64,000 bases of DNA from Scytalidium lignicola (lineage: Eukaryota; Ascomycota; Leotiomycetes): assembly GCA_002812745.2 (NCBI GenBank), contig NCSJ02000048.1, positions 62,001 to 126,000 on the forward strand, given 5' to 3'. The first letter of the stretch is position 1; each line of letters begins with the position of its first letter. The position numbers and the translations under genes are program-made. Positions 13,467 to 25,331 of this stretch are shown piece by piece. The notes under the pieces were generated by a model. The model was given only the letters and a program-made list of their open reading frames with translations, was not told the origin of the DNA and ran no database searches.

Positions 13467-13494
13467 CCCCCCCCCCCCCCCTTTTTTTTTTTTT
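13467..13494 (+). repeat. C15-T13 homopolymer tract
   Basis: Fifteen C followed by thirteen T, about 45 bp before the splice acceptor of the first surviving transporter exon. Such tracts are prone to sequencing and assembly error. Confidence 0.85.
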
Positions 13495-13537
13495 GGAATC
13501 ACTCAGATCGCTTCAAAGCTAACATGAAAAAACACAG

Positions 13538-14711
13538 CTCTACATTGCCGAGATCTCTCCCGCAAGAGCCCGCGGCCGTATGATTGGTCTAGATAACATG
13601 TCCATCACCGGAGGTCAATTGATTTCCTACGGCATCGGAGCTGCTCTAGCAAATGTAAACCACGGCTGGCGTGCCATGGTCGCCCTTGGTGCCGTTCCAG
13701 CCATCATTCTCTGCTGTCTTCTGCCTCTCTGTCCCGAATCCCCAAGACAACTCATCTACCATGACAAACCGGAGGAGGCAGCCATAGTAATCAAACGTAT
13801 ATTCCCGCAAGGCACAGAAGAGCAGGTTCAGCAGAAGGTCCTGCACATCACAGGCCATGTGCGAGCCGCACGGTCTCTTCGTGTAGAAAAGGGCAGGAAG
13901 TGGATGCTCAAACAGCTCTATGTTGTTCCTGGCAATCTACGAGCTCTCATTTCTGCTTGTGGGTTGATGGCTGCGTCACAACTCACTGGGTTCAACAGTC
14001 TTATGTACTACTCTTCTACACTGTTCGCTCTCATCGGGTTCAATGACCCTGTTGCTGTCGGGACCATCATTGCAGCAACGAATTTCCTCTTCACCATCGT
14101 CGAATTTGCCTTGGTTGATAGAGCCGGGCGTAGACGCATATTACTTTGTACAATTTGGGGAATGGTAAGAAAATATCTATAGCCACACTTTTTTTCCCAT
14201 ACGAGTTATGCTAACTTCACAGGCTCTCTTCCTAGCCCTAGCAGCAGTAGCCTTCCACTGGATCCCAATAAATCATGACCTCTCCCTCGCCACCAACAAA
14301 GTAAACTGGGCCGCCTACGTCGTCCTCGTCTGCATGATCCTCTTCGTCGCCTTCTACTCCTCGGGAATCGGCAACATGGCCTGGCTATCCTCCGAATTCT
14401 TCCCCATGGAAATCCGCGCCTACGGAACCATGATGCTAACCTGCTCCTGCTGGGGGGCTAATATTATCGTAGCCTCCACTTTCTTGACTCAAATGGAAAA
14501 TACGACGCCTTCGGGTACGTTTGGGTTTTATGCCGCGATATGCTTTTTCTCATGGATTGCGGTGTATTTTTGTTATCCGGAGGTTAAGGGGATGACGCTT
14601 GAGGATATTAGGGAGGTGTTTAAACATGGGTTTGGGGTTAAGTATGCGAGGGAGTTGCAGAAGAAGAAGTCGCTTGAGAGGAAAATGAGGAGTGGCAGGG
14701 CGATTGTCTAA
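13538..14711 (+). pseudogene. 5'-truncated MFS sugar transporter, myo-inositol transporter (ITR) type
   Basis: C-terminal two thirds of a 12-TM sugar/H+ symporter, probably a plasma-membrane inositol carrier. Two exons, 13538-14164 and 14223-14711, give 372 residues. The first exon begins right after a normal acceptor (branch-like GCTAAC, then CAG) with LYIAEISPARARGRMIG, the sugar-transporter signature after TM4. Later motifs are PESPRQL, DRAGRR after TM8 and EFFPMEIRAYG in the TM10-TM11 area. NMSITGGQLISYGIGAAL and PESPRQLIYH resemble fungal inositol transporters, and the neighbouring inositol dehydrogenase and oxygenase support this. TM1-4 (about 150 residues) are absent from the 700 bp upstream, which holds homopolymers and an N. 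It may be a true 5' deletion or a collapsed assembly; the surviving part has no internal stop. Confidence 0.75.
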
Positions 14712-15331
14712 ATGGAGAGGGTTTTTTTTTTGGCCAGAAAGGCGATTCGCGCTTTTAGAGGGCTTACTCACCTTACGGTCACAGAATATTGTATACCAAC
14801 TTTGAAAGGATAAGATAACAATTTATGTGTTTATTTCATATGTATATCCTCGGAAATAGATGTGGTATAGGTTGTACGTATTTGTACTTACTTACCGTGC
14901 AAAGGTATACTCAATCCATTTTTGTCAGATAGTAGCGCTATTCAGTTCATGCGAACGGACAGCATTATGCGCATCTAATATAATCCCAAGGAAATTTAAT
15001 CATATAAAACCTTAAAAGTTATAAACTAGTCACACCATGTTAAATCATTCAGATAAATCTTTATAAACAATGACAATTCCCGTCGAACTTTCAGGCCAAC
15101 CGAAGCTATGATATTGATTTAAAAATAACGCAATCGAGTGCAGACCGACATTTTTTTAAATTGCAGTTAGCATCTAGAGTAGATAACTTGGCTTCAGGTT
15201 AGAGTCCATTATAATACGTGCAAGGATTTCATCAAATTCTAGAAAGCAGACAAATCAGAACGTAAACAGTTCTATATTTTAAATCTCTATGCTCTTAAAT
15301 ACCCAACTATGCCATATATAATGCTAAACCT
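14712..15331. other. Convergent intergenic region
   Basis: AT-rich spacer between the 3' ends of the transporter (+) and the dehydrogenase (-). No coding or RNA feature seen. Confidence 0.6.
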
Positions 15332-16463
15332 CTATAGCACTACCTTCTCAACCCTTTCCCCATTCTCATCGAACCAAATCTTATTCCCCGAATTCAACGA
15401 CTCCTGCAATGCACACCCAATCTTAACCGCCTGCACCGCACCAGTCAACTTCATTGGCAGCGGCTTATCATCCAAACAGCACGCCGTGAACTCATTTGCT
15501 TCAGTAACAAACGCGTGCTCGAATCGTCCATAGTAATGAGCGGGAATCTCCTTACGAATACCAGTAGGCTCATAGATATTAACCAAGTTAGACTGTGGCT
15601 GCGCATTAATGGTTAATTTCCCCTCTGTCCCAATGATCTCTGTAGCATCGTCCTGACCAGCCGCCATCATCCTGCTACAAAAAAGATAAGCAATCTTCCC
15701 TTCGTAAAACTCCACGATGCCAACCGCGTTATCTCTATCATTGTGCTTGCGCAGTTCAGGCTGCACTGCAGTGATTCCACTCGCGACGACTGATTTCACC
15801 TTGGAGTCCTGGCCGAAGAACCATAGTGCTAGATCTATATCGTGAATCGAACAGTCAACAAAAATTCCACCTGAGAACTCAGCGTAAGCGACGAAGAAAC
15901 CGCTGGGATCGAGCATGTCACAGGTTTGGCTCCGGAAGATGGAGGGTGTGCCGATGAGGCCTGAGTTCATTTTGGTCCAGGCGTCACGGTAGGAGTCGTC
16001 GAAACGTCTGGAGAAGCCGCACATTACCTTGAGGTGTGGCTTTTTGCTTGCTGCGTCTACGACAGTTTGAGACTAAATATAGAGATTGTTAGTAAATCTT
16101 CAAATTGAAAAAACTACCTCTCGAAAGATGGCTTACTATTTCCACACTCGTCGATAAAGGCTTCTCACATAGAACATGAAGATTGGCATTGATAGCCTTG
16201 ATGGCCTGCTCCGCGTGTACAGTTGTCACCGATGCAATGAGTACAGCTTCCAGACCCTCCTGCTTTATCATCTCATCGTAATCTTTGTACAACCGCACAC
16301 CGTAGGGCTCAAGGTACTCTTTTGCCCAGAGAATCTCAGTGTCATCCGGAGTGCTCACTGCCACAAGCTCCGCTCGAGGAGTGCGGTTAAGCAAATGAAG
16401 AGCATGACGCTTGCCCATGCGTCCAAGGCCGGCACAAGCAATCTTTAACTTGCGAGGAGCCAT
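15332..16463 (-). CDS. GFO/IDH/MocA oxidoreductase, inositol 2-dehydrogenase type (355 aa)
   Basis: NAD(P)-dependent dehydrogenase predicted to oxidise myo-inositol to scyllo-inosose or a related polyol/sugar. Exons are 16137-16463 and 15332-16072, with a 64-bp intron (GTAAGC donor, branch ACTAAC). The N-terminal Rossmann fold has ACAGLGRMGKRH (GxGxxG about residues 12-17). The family motif CEKPLS has its lysine at residue 101. The C-terminal GFO/IDH domain has CSIHDIDLALWFFG with H186 and D189 in the catalytic position. Length is typical (330-360). Substrate cannot be fixed from sequence alone; a neighbouring inositol-type transporter and myo-inositol oxygenase favour inositol. A fungal sugar or xylose-type MocA dehydrogenase is the alternative. 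Confidence 0.87.
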
Positions 16464-18061
16464 CTTTGTAAGGGAATCTGAGAGAGCAGCAATTCACTCT
16501 CTTGAGGCTTATAAAGGTTTTAAGCCCTGTACGTTACAAAGGAGGATCTTTTAATGCAGAGATTGGACTTTGAAGAAGAAAAAAGGTTGAGAGATTGATT
16601 TTCACAATTAACCAAGCTTGGATAGGAGAGAAGAAGGTAAGCTTCAAGAGCAGATACATAAAGGAGCTATAGGAGCTAGGTGGAGCTCTTCCCCAGCAGT
16701 GTACTCACTCAGACAATTGCCGTACAAAGAATAGACAAAAAACCTCAGAAGGGGTATCTGCAATGGGGCCACCATGACCTGCAAAGACAGCTCAATTGCC
16801 ATCTCCATAGTTTTCAGAGCAAAACCGATAAAGCTCTTTTGATTCAATGATTGAGCTTGTAATGCCAAAGGGGAATGAGGGATGACTCGCTTAGCCCAGA
16901 AGGGTAATAATGTTTGGGCTGCTTATGCAGAGAAGCCGAATTCGGTAATTTCCTGAAATGGCGGGGGGAACATGGGGAAGCAGAAATTACTCAGTCAAGG
17001 TAATTCAGCCCCCACCATCCAGTCCTAGACAAGGGGATCGTTGCTCTTGCAGCTTTCTAAAGAAAGTCCTGATATGGTAATTTTCTTTTTATTGGATTCT
17101 TGCCTGCCACTTCTTAACACTCTCTACGCTGCTTATCCTCCAACAACGGCTATCCAAAATATTAATCGGTCTAAGTATGTCAGATAATACTAATGTAATC
17201 AGCGGTCAGTTACCCCACACTTGAACACTTTCACGCGGAACATACCAGCTGGAGAATCGCGGCGTCTGACGCATTTTGACGGAGAAGACTCTAAGATATC
17301 GTAGGCAAAACCCTGTATCAATATGATGCGGGAGAGAACCCCATGGGGTGTGAAAACTAGGTTGCCTCTCTTAAGATATACTTTTATGCCATTCCATGGT
17401 CAGTATTCACATATAGATCATGTGATGCTGAGCGTCAACCAATCAGGATTACTCAACTAAAATGTCACTATTTCTTATCCTTAAAGGTAATAACTAGTAA
17501 ATTAGGATGACTAGTAAACAAGGAATTACGTTAAGAATATTCATATATTACGTGTAATTTTATAATAATAATGTGATTAATATATGTCTCATGTTTAACC
17601 TTAGATTCCGCTCAACTTGACTTGGTTCTGGACGCTTTGAGGTTACTTATGAAATTACTTTATATAATTCTAACATACTTCGGATAGATTCACAATTTTG
17701 TATACTTTGCCATTATCTTACGTGTAAAGATGAAGATGTTACTCTGAATATTTTATTATTATTCTATTACCACCCTATACTACGCAATATCAAAGTCTGG
17801 CTCAATAAGACCGTTCAGATGATTTAAGGGCGGGTATTCCATCTCATATTAGGAAATTACAAACAAATAGTTAAAAGAAATTTTGTATAAAGTCTCTGCT
17901 AGTGCACATTATCACAGTTAGTGGTTTAATTCAAAACAGGCGTTCCTTTTATATTTTATATTCATCGTGTGTAAATAATCTAACAATATATTATCGCAAC
18001 TTTCATAAAACAATAACTCGTCATAAAATGATGGCCCTATCTTAAATTGCATTACGATGTC
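16464..18061. other. 1.6-kb intergenic region
   Basis: Upstream of the dehydrogenase and downstream of the inositol oxygenase. The part after 17400 is strongly AT-rich. No coding frame, RNA gene or clear repeat was found. Confidence 0.55.
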
Positions 18062-19041
18062 TCAGAATCTAATAACCCTTTGTGGGAAGTACTCATCAAT
18101 AAGCTCCATGTAGTAAGGCTGTGAAGAGAATTAGCTGTAGTATAAATAAGGTTACAATCTTAGCTTACTTTCAATTCTTCAACACTCGGAACATCATCGC
18201 TCTTGCTGTACAAGTCGTATGGATTAAATGCCTTCACTGCAGCAAGCATAGCATGGTCATGCTCATCCATGAACTCCGTGTATGCACCTCCGCTGTGCCA
18301 TGGATAGAACGAGTGATATCGTATGATAGCCAGTGCTTCAGGTGGCAAAGTAGACTGATCTTTAACAATATGATATAGATACTCATCGTGACCCCAAGAA
18401 AGCATAATATTATCCATACCACAACTGGGATTGTATATTCCGTACTTCGTTCCATAGATCTCGTGGCCGTAGTCTGGGTTATTCTTGAAGGTATCAGGGT
18501 AAATGATCTTGTCACTGAAGGCACATCCGACTGGGAATGTGTCTCCAACTACATCCCATTGACCTTGTGCGTCGTAGAAGAATAGAAGTTTACCAAGATC
18601 ATGGATCAAACCAGTCAGCTGCATCCAGCGTGGTTTTCCATCTCGTCGAAGTGCTTCGGCAGACTGAAGGAGATGATTTATTTGTGAGAGCTCAGTATCG
18701 GGGTCAGATTCGTCAATGAGAGTGTTGAGCTTTTCCATAGCCTCCCAGATAGTCATTTCTGCTCTGAACTTGGTCTTGAAGTCATTGCGAGCCTTCAGGT
18801 TGTAGGCGACGGTTTGCTTCTCATGCTGCTCCTGATAAAAATTCTTGACGCGGTCACAAGCCTGTTCGTACTGGCGGAACTGGGTCTTATCTTTTGCAGC
18901 ATCGAATTCAGACTGTTCCAGCATTTCTTTTTCTTTGATCTGTGCCTTGAGGACATTAACTTTATCGATATTGTCTGAGACGCTCTCAAGAGCTAGGCCA
19001 TCTCGGTCGGTCTGAGGAGCTACTGTAGCGGCTGGTGCCAT
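18062..19041 (-). CDS. miox: Myo-inositol oxygenase (309 aa)
   Basis: Diiron enzyme that cleaves myo-inositol with O2 to D-glucuronate, the committed step of the glucuronate route. Exons are 18169-19041 and 18062-18118. The 50-bp intron with a GTAAGC donor is needed to reach the conserved C-terminus PYYMELIDEYFP. Metal ligands known from mammalian MIOX have counterparts at H122 (INHLL), H147-D148 (IHDLGK), H218 (WGHDEY), H243 (YHSFYPWH) and D276 (FNPYDLYSK). The VGDTFPVGC and YGTKYGIYNPSCG segments are also family-typical. The N-terminal 45 residues are an extension. It lies on the same strand as the dehydrogenase, 1.6 kb away. Length fits fungal MIOX. Confidence 0.95.
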
Positions 19042-21556
19042 GTTGGTATGTAATAGAGCGGTTGGTTAAGAGGAGAAAAAGTATCGTTGAAGAGTGATTC
19101 TTTTTTCACAATATCAAATATAGAGAAATGAAGAAGAGAGCACAATGTTATAAAAAAGAATTGGACAGTTACAATAAATAGTCTGTCTCTCAAGAAAGGT
19201 GAGGGACAGAAGTATTTAGCTCATCATACATTATAAGATGGAAAACACCGGCATAGACTGCCAAAATCAATATGCAATTACTCAAATATTACTTTTTACA
19301 TCTCGTTTCCACCAGGAAGAACAGAGAAACACGCTTTCGCAGATTTATACCTGATAAAGAAGGTTTCGGCGAAAAATTTCCCCTTTCGTCGAGGATATGA
19401 GCTAATAGTGTTAGCGGAAGAGGAAATAATATAGGTAGGTCTTAAACTTCTAAATTTAGATTGGCGAGAGAAAAACAGCTTCGGGGATTTTTACCATGAA
19501 ACTTTCAATGTGATTTTTAGATGCTGATATCACTCTTTCCATTTTTGTTATAACTGTTAGTTTTCGGCGATTTTCTCCTTCCTCTGCTTAAAAGTATCTC
19601 TCATTTATATATATAGGTGAAAGAGGCCGATGCTTGGAAATGCGACGATGGTAATTCCGGCGATTCTTACCGTTAACCTCCTGTAGAGCTATTTTGTGCA
19701 TGTTCACTATGGTTTTCTACCTACACAAGAATCTTGTATATAGTGTGGTTAAACTATCCTCATACAGCACTAAGATATCCACCATTTCGATCATCGTCAA
19801 GGTTTAAAAGGTTATCATTTCAACCCTTCTTGGTCAAATCCAAGTACATTCAGTTTTAATATGAGCGTGTTGCACGGTTGATTACATACGGTAGCGATAT
19901 GGGGTTCGTAGTCATATGAGCGAGTTGTACGGCCATAGAGCGTAGCTGAGCGAAACCAACCAATCAAATGGTCAGGTGTAGTAGAATAGGAGGGAGGCCT
20001 GTATATTGCAGCTACTACGGCTACTACTATATATGTAATGTCACATGATATAGAACACGATATCCCTACCACAATACTTTTTATGAAGACGAAGTGGATT
20101 TTTTNATAGTTATTTGTTGATAAGTCATAAACTCTTAGCCGCTGAAGGCTAGCCAAGATGTTATCTGACTTGCAAGAGAAGAACATGTTAATATTATAAT
20201 AGATGCTAAAAAGACTAGTGCTCAAGGAAAGTTTAACAGCATTCTTAATAAGTTTACATGAGAGTTATCAAGAAAATCCGCAATGGGTTACTCTTGGTGA
20301 GATTACAACTGAATAATGAAAAACTTAAAAGTTAATAAACTTGTCAACGACAACGATACCGTTGACGGAGTCAAGTTCTTTAGTTTCCTAGAATTACTCA
20401 TTGTTGTTATAAATATGTTAAGTAACGTTTTAAGTCATGAAGTACTAGTTAAAAACTTTAGCAATATACTTTTTGGAGTGCAAAGAATTTAAGCATAGCT
20501 GAGTGATTGTAACTAATCTCAAGGAAACTTCTTCCATCAGCTTTTACGATGTTATCCTCCTCTTTGTTGAAGAAACTTAACTTGTTAATCTCACTTACCA
20601 TTTTCTGTTACAACATAATTGTAAAGAACAATAGTTTATATAACATTACTAGCATTTTTAAGTAAGTGTTATATTTAATTTCAACTAAACTATTGTCTAA
20701 CGTTGTCTTCTTTGACGTCTTCGTTATTAGGCGGGTTTCTAGAGACATTCTTTGACAAAGTCAATAACTAATAAGTTCTCGCTGAAAAGAAGGCAAAACT
20801 TATTTATGACGCCGTTGACGAAAATCTAACCTTTTACTGAGTACGTTGTAGACTATATCATATCTCTTTCCTCTTCATTACATCCATTCTAGCACTCAGA
20901 CAAAGGTTGTCCTCGATAAATTCGTCCGTTCGAAAATGAACATTTGTTTTCAAGCTACAAAAAGCGAAAACATTAATGAAGTAGAAAATTACCTTACTGA
21001 AAAGTGTAAGTAAAATTAAACTACTTAGATTGAAGGGATATAAATGTGTTAGTAGTATTAAAGCGAGTAATTGTAATTCTATTTCATAAGAAAGCATAAT
21101 GAAGCTTGCCAAGTATATTAAAAAGTTTGCACATGTTTAATTAGGAACTGTGTCCTCTTGTTAGAGTTTAGGAGATATAGCACCAATAAAGGTAATTCAA
21201 GTAATATACCTTGGATTAGGTCGAAATTTTAAAAGTGATCTGGCCATTTAAACATTTAGAGAATGCACAACTCTCCACTCCTCAACGAGGTTAAGAGACT
21301 TTCGTAGACTTACATCACATCATAATAAGCGTCTTAAAATTATATGAAAATTCCCTTCATTACATTCGATTAAGAGAAATCGAAATACCCATACATACAT
21401 GTAGGACCTGAAGCGTCTTTTAGGATCGCAAAAAGGGTCATCGTATCGTCTAAACGCCAGCTACCATATTGTAGACAAAACAAAAATAAAAAACAGGCCA
21501 ATGCAAGCACTCACTCCGCTTTACAATCATACAATAATTTAAGTGCCCCAATCTTT
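19042..21556. other. 2.5-kb AT-rich gene desert
   Basis: Promoter side of the inositol oxygenase, then AT-rich sequence to the 3' end of the DUF3844 gene. One N sits after a T run at 20105. Open frames are short and not protein-like. A CRE-like TGACGTC occurs near 20714. I see no transposon ends or tandem repeats. Confidence 0.5.
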
Positions 21557-22788
21557 CTACCTCGTCTTGCTGCTTACTCCTGCCCCAATGACACTAGGAA
21601 GTTTCTCATCTCCCATGGAATATAACATCCCGATACCCCAGCTGACAATTGATACGATGACCACCGTGAACCCAGCTAACAGCCAGAACGCGGCGCTAAC
21701 ATCCTTCTTGTTACATGCTGCACCTCCCCAGTAGGTGGTGGAAGTAGATTTACCCTCAGGACCGATCATCTTGACCGTTGGTACGCAGCCGCAAGCAAAG
21801 CACGTGTGTCCAGTGGATCCCTCGGACGAACCATACTTCTCGAAGCACGAACCATGTCCAGAGCAGTTGTTGGTTGCAGCTACACAGGAATCGAAGGAAG
21901 AATGGCATCGAGGGATGACGCCTACGAGAGGAGGATATGAAGAGTTTGCGGTTGCTTGCGCTTCAGGGACAGATTTATCCACATTCTGGGAAGAGGGACT
22001 TGGTAATTCTGTCATTGGCTCTTCGAATTGCCGTTTTCTAAGTTCGATCTGAGTTGGAACTTTGTAGGATCCGTATGGACTTGAGCTGCTATGAGATGTC
22101 TTGGTAGATTCTGGCATGAGGATAACCATGGCGTTGAATAACCCCGCCTTTGCTCCCTGAAGCAATTGTTCTTGGACGTCCATTATTTCGTCAATGTCCA
22201 CTGATTTCTATTATATTTGTTAATCAAAAAATCTAGATTCATATCTTCTGGGTATCTCACCTTATCCTTCTTATTTAGATCAACATATATCACCTTGGTC
22301 CGATCACTCCAGCAGCGTTCATCGAGTGGGTTTATAGAGTCTTTCAAAGCACAGTTTGAGCTCTCAGCACCCATTTGATTTTGTAAATCTTGCACCAGCT
22401 TTCGATTTGCTGCAGACGCTGGTGGTTTGGAGATCGTGAACGCGGGCTTGATTGATGACCAGGCATTCAATAGAGGTTGTGCGGTATTATCCTCAGAGCC
22501 TCCATCTACAACCATTACTAGCTCCGGAATTGACTGCGACTTTTCAAATACCGAGTCCTCTGCTCCTCCAAACTTGTTTATATTCACCAATGTGCTCTCA
22601 CTAACTCCCGACAAGCTATGGTACTGGGACACGTCGAGACGTTTGGCGATTATAAGTCGTGCATCTTCCGGTGAAATGGCTGACGGTTCAGCACTCTGAG
22701 GCCATTCTTCCCCCTGGAAAATGAAAACATCAGCACTAGATGCTGCAGATACTAGTGCTGATAACAACAAGCTCTTCGATAGCTTCAT
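21557..22788 (-). CDS. DUF3844/Vps3844-type ER or vacuolar-sorting membrane protein (392 aa)
   Basis: Exons are 22261-22788 and 21557-22207, with a 53-bp intron (GTGAGA donor). Residues 1-18 form a signal peptide. The luminal part ends in a Cys-rich segment around residues 285-335 (RCHSSFDSCVAATNNCSGHG, then CFACGCVPTV), the hallmark of the fungal DUF3844 family. A single C-terminal transmembrane helix lies near 350-372 (FWLLAGFTVVIVSIVSWGIG), followed by a short cytosolic tail. This is type I topology, and the family is linked to vacuolar sorting and the secretory pathway. The ATG at 22788 is directly followed by the signal sequence. Molecular function is not established. Confidence 0.85.
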
Positions 22789-23141
22789 AGTTGTGGACGA
22801 TGTTGATGAATGCGGTCGAAGCTCTGAAATGTGTCGGCCTGGAGTAGCTATTACGCTAGCACGCTAGTGACGAACAAGGGCGGCGAAGACCACGCTTGTC
22901 TACTTTGAGCGTTTTCTGCCGATGAACATCATTGTTAAGGTACGCGATCGGCTTGTTCCACCCTTCGAAATGACAATGCGATAATTTCAAATGGTACCAA
23001 CACTTCCACAACGATTATAGAACATCCAAATATATCCTTATGCGATAATATTCGCATTTTACATTCTTTATTGGCAGTAACCAGGAGTTTTGTGAAGGGC
23101 TCGTCAGCCTGAGGGCGGGCCTTGCCCTGAAAGTCCAGAAT
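22789..23141. promoter_or_regulatory. Divergent promoter region
   Basis: 353 bp shared by the DUF3844 gene (-) and the membrane protein gene starting at 23142 (+). No specific operator recognised. Confidence 0.5.
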
Positions 23142-24526
23142 ATGTTTCGATTCCTCAAACCCCAACGGACGTTCCTTTCAGTGAGCCGGTTACCACTCAA
23201 GTTGGAACTACAGGCTCATCGAGGATCTCCTCCAAATGTACAAGTAGTCAGATTTAAGAAACCAGGTATCCGACCGAGGTATGTTTTTCAGTTTTTGCCT
23301 GCCCCTGCCCTCGCAATCACATGAATATGTTTCTGTGCTGACTTTGGATATGCTGTAGGTCGATTTTTATGTCTGCTTGCGTATTTTTAATATGTTACTC
23401 CACGTATAACAGAATAGTCCTCGAACCTCTGGAGAGGGCGGCACTCGAAGCGTTAAAGAACGTCCCAGAAAAGGAATTACAAGAGGAAGATGGTCCTATA
23501 TTCATTCCATTTCCTGGAACCACGAAACAGATCAATCCACCTCCGTATCGCGGAAGTGATCCAGAATGGCAGGAGTTCATAAAATTCAACAAGGATCAAG
23601 AGCTGGCCAAAAACGTGCGACGTTAGTAGATACTTTCACTATTTTTGGAATACGTGCTAATTTTCTCTAGAGGAACTTGCGGAATTTGTTCGGCTGATGG
23701 CTGACCGTCATCCAATGTTGACTATGAAGTGTGGCAAGGGGATGAAATTAAGGAGGTATTGGCTTGATGTGGATTTCCCACACGCACCCCCGCCGATGTA
23801 TGAGAGATCTGGGTGAGTACTGGAGATGTCCCCCCATTATTGAAGGGCAAAGCTTACAGTTATAGCATCGAAATAACGGACGATTATATAGCCTGGGCGA
23901 CTATGCCAGTGGATGCTTCTACAGTTTTCAAAATCCGTAGGGCCTTCTGGCCATCCCCGCTTGCCCAATCCTTTTGGGCATTCACCAAAGTTCTCGTGAC
24001 TCAAGAATTCCAGCAGCTTGCAAACTTGATTGGTATAAATACGGACCAGTCCTCCAAGGCTCTTGATCCTCTTGAGGTGTTACGTCAACGACAAATGCAA
24101 CGTCCAAATCCGGCACCGTCACCTGATGGGCCTCCGAAACAGCCTTCATTAACTGATGCGGCAACGGCAATGGGAGCAATGTCTTTCCCGTCAAAGACTC
24201 CTATGGTCGGAAAGGATTCTCAGGATGTCGATACAACAGCTGGACCAGCCACTAAAGTTGGCATGGGTTTACATGCACACTTTATGCGTCCTATAATGGC
24301 CTTTAAAATGAAACTTGCGCAAACTTGGCGGAGTGCTAATGCACTCCCTCCAAGAGGATGTATAATAGTATCTGGGATGGTTGAAATTAATGCACCGAAA
24401 GCATGGTTGGTGTTTGACGTGACTGCAGCCTGGGATCCGAAGACGAAGGCCTATGATTCGAAGAGCCTAGCACTGCGTCTTCGAAGAGTGCAGATGAAGA
24501 AGCAATGGCCAGCCGGCGGAACGTGA
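23142..24526 (+). CDS. Conserved fungal membrane protein of unknown function (402 aa)
   Basis: Exons are 23142-23278, 23359-23621, 23671-23812 and 23860-24526; all phases close. The N-terminus is basic, with Phe/Leu/Arg/Ser and few acidic residues, consistent with a mitochondrial targeting sequence. A hydrophobic segment FMSACVFLICYSTYN (about residues 49-63) follows, suggesting an inner-membrane anchor. The soluble part contains a Pro-rich strand (FIPFPGTTKQINPPPYRGSD) and a well-ordered C-terminus with RGCIIVSGMVEINAPKAWLV. I do not recognise the family. Mitochondrial location is inferred only from the N-terminus and is not supported by a known domain. Confidence 0.78.
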
Positions 24527-25331
24527 ATTTCTTTGTTTTGAAAGATTGTTTATGAGAGCGGAAGTTACTGAATGGCATTTGTAGGCGTTAAATCTTTTTG
24601 GGCGTTAGAAAGCAAGCTTCAGGAGCGCTGAGTTCGGGGAGTGAATATTGGGTACAACAAAGAATAATGTTTCAGTACCATACCACTTGGGCGGCTGAGC
24701 ATCTATTGCCATCCTGATGTGAATTGTGACGCTGATGATAGCACCGACCGGAGCGATCGGCAAAGCGAAGTAGCATCTCACCCAGGAGGAAATTTCAAAG
24801 GCTCAGAAAAGCAACTGTCATGAAGTTATGGCAGTATCAGGGCATTAGTTTGGTTCGTTCAGTCCGTCTTGGCAAGGCACTGCAGCTATGGTAAACCTCT
24901 TTTTCCGTTTAGTTAGCGGAATTAAACACTAGGTTTGGCTCTCATATTCCATTCCCTAAGACAGTATTCTCTCAACTAATTGACAACTCAATATGTTCAA
25001 CAAGATCTGTAGCAATATATTTTTTCGCTCCGAGGCCCGCTATTCCGCGATGAAGTAATTTGAGTGGCAGCCTCGCCTTCGAGCGAAGTTCGGAAGCGAG
25101 CAAGGCTGTGATTGCCCCTCCACAATTTTTGCAATCGAGGTCGATAACTCAGAAATTTTCGGGTTTTAATCCACCAGCACCTGTCCGTAGCCATTGCCAT
25201 CGCCCCTGCTACAGACATTCTCTTGGGCCCCTACATACATTTCTGAATATAGTTTTGGATTGATCTCGAAAACCAGCCATTCATCTACAGGATTTCGCAG
25301 AGGTTTGGCTTCAACCCCGCGATTCACCACA
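24527..25331. other. Intergenic region with divergent-looking leader
   Basis: Separates two plus-strand genes. An open frame continues upstream of the ATG at 25332, but it has no family similarity, so it is probably 5' leader. Confidence 0.5.

Larger units (their letters stand above)
12841..13537. other. Low-complexity junction region
   Basis: Separates the Ste20 stop codon from the first recognisable exon of a truncated transporter. It contains homopolymers, an AG dinucleotide run, one N and a C15-T13 tract. No exon for the missing transporter N-terminus could be found. Confidence 0.6.

Noticed and set aside
13460..13500. C/T-rich tract considered as telomere-like or recombination site
   Set aside because: It is a simple C15-T13 homopolymer without telomeric TTAGGG units.
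19815..20225. 136-codon minus-strand frame containing an N
   Set aside because: AT-rich, low-complexity reading with no start context or motif; depends on the base at N.
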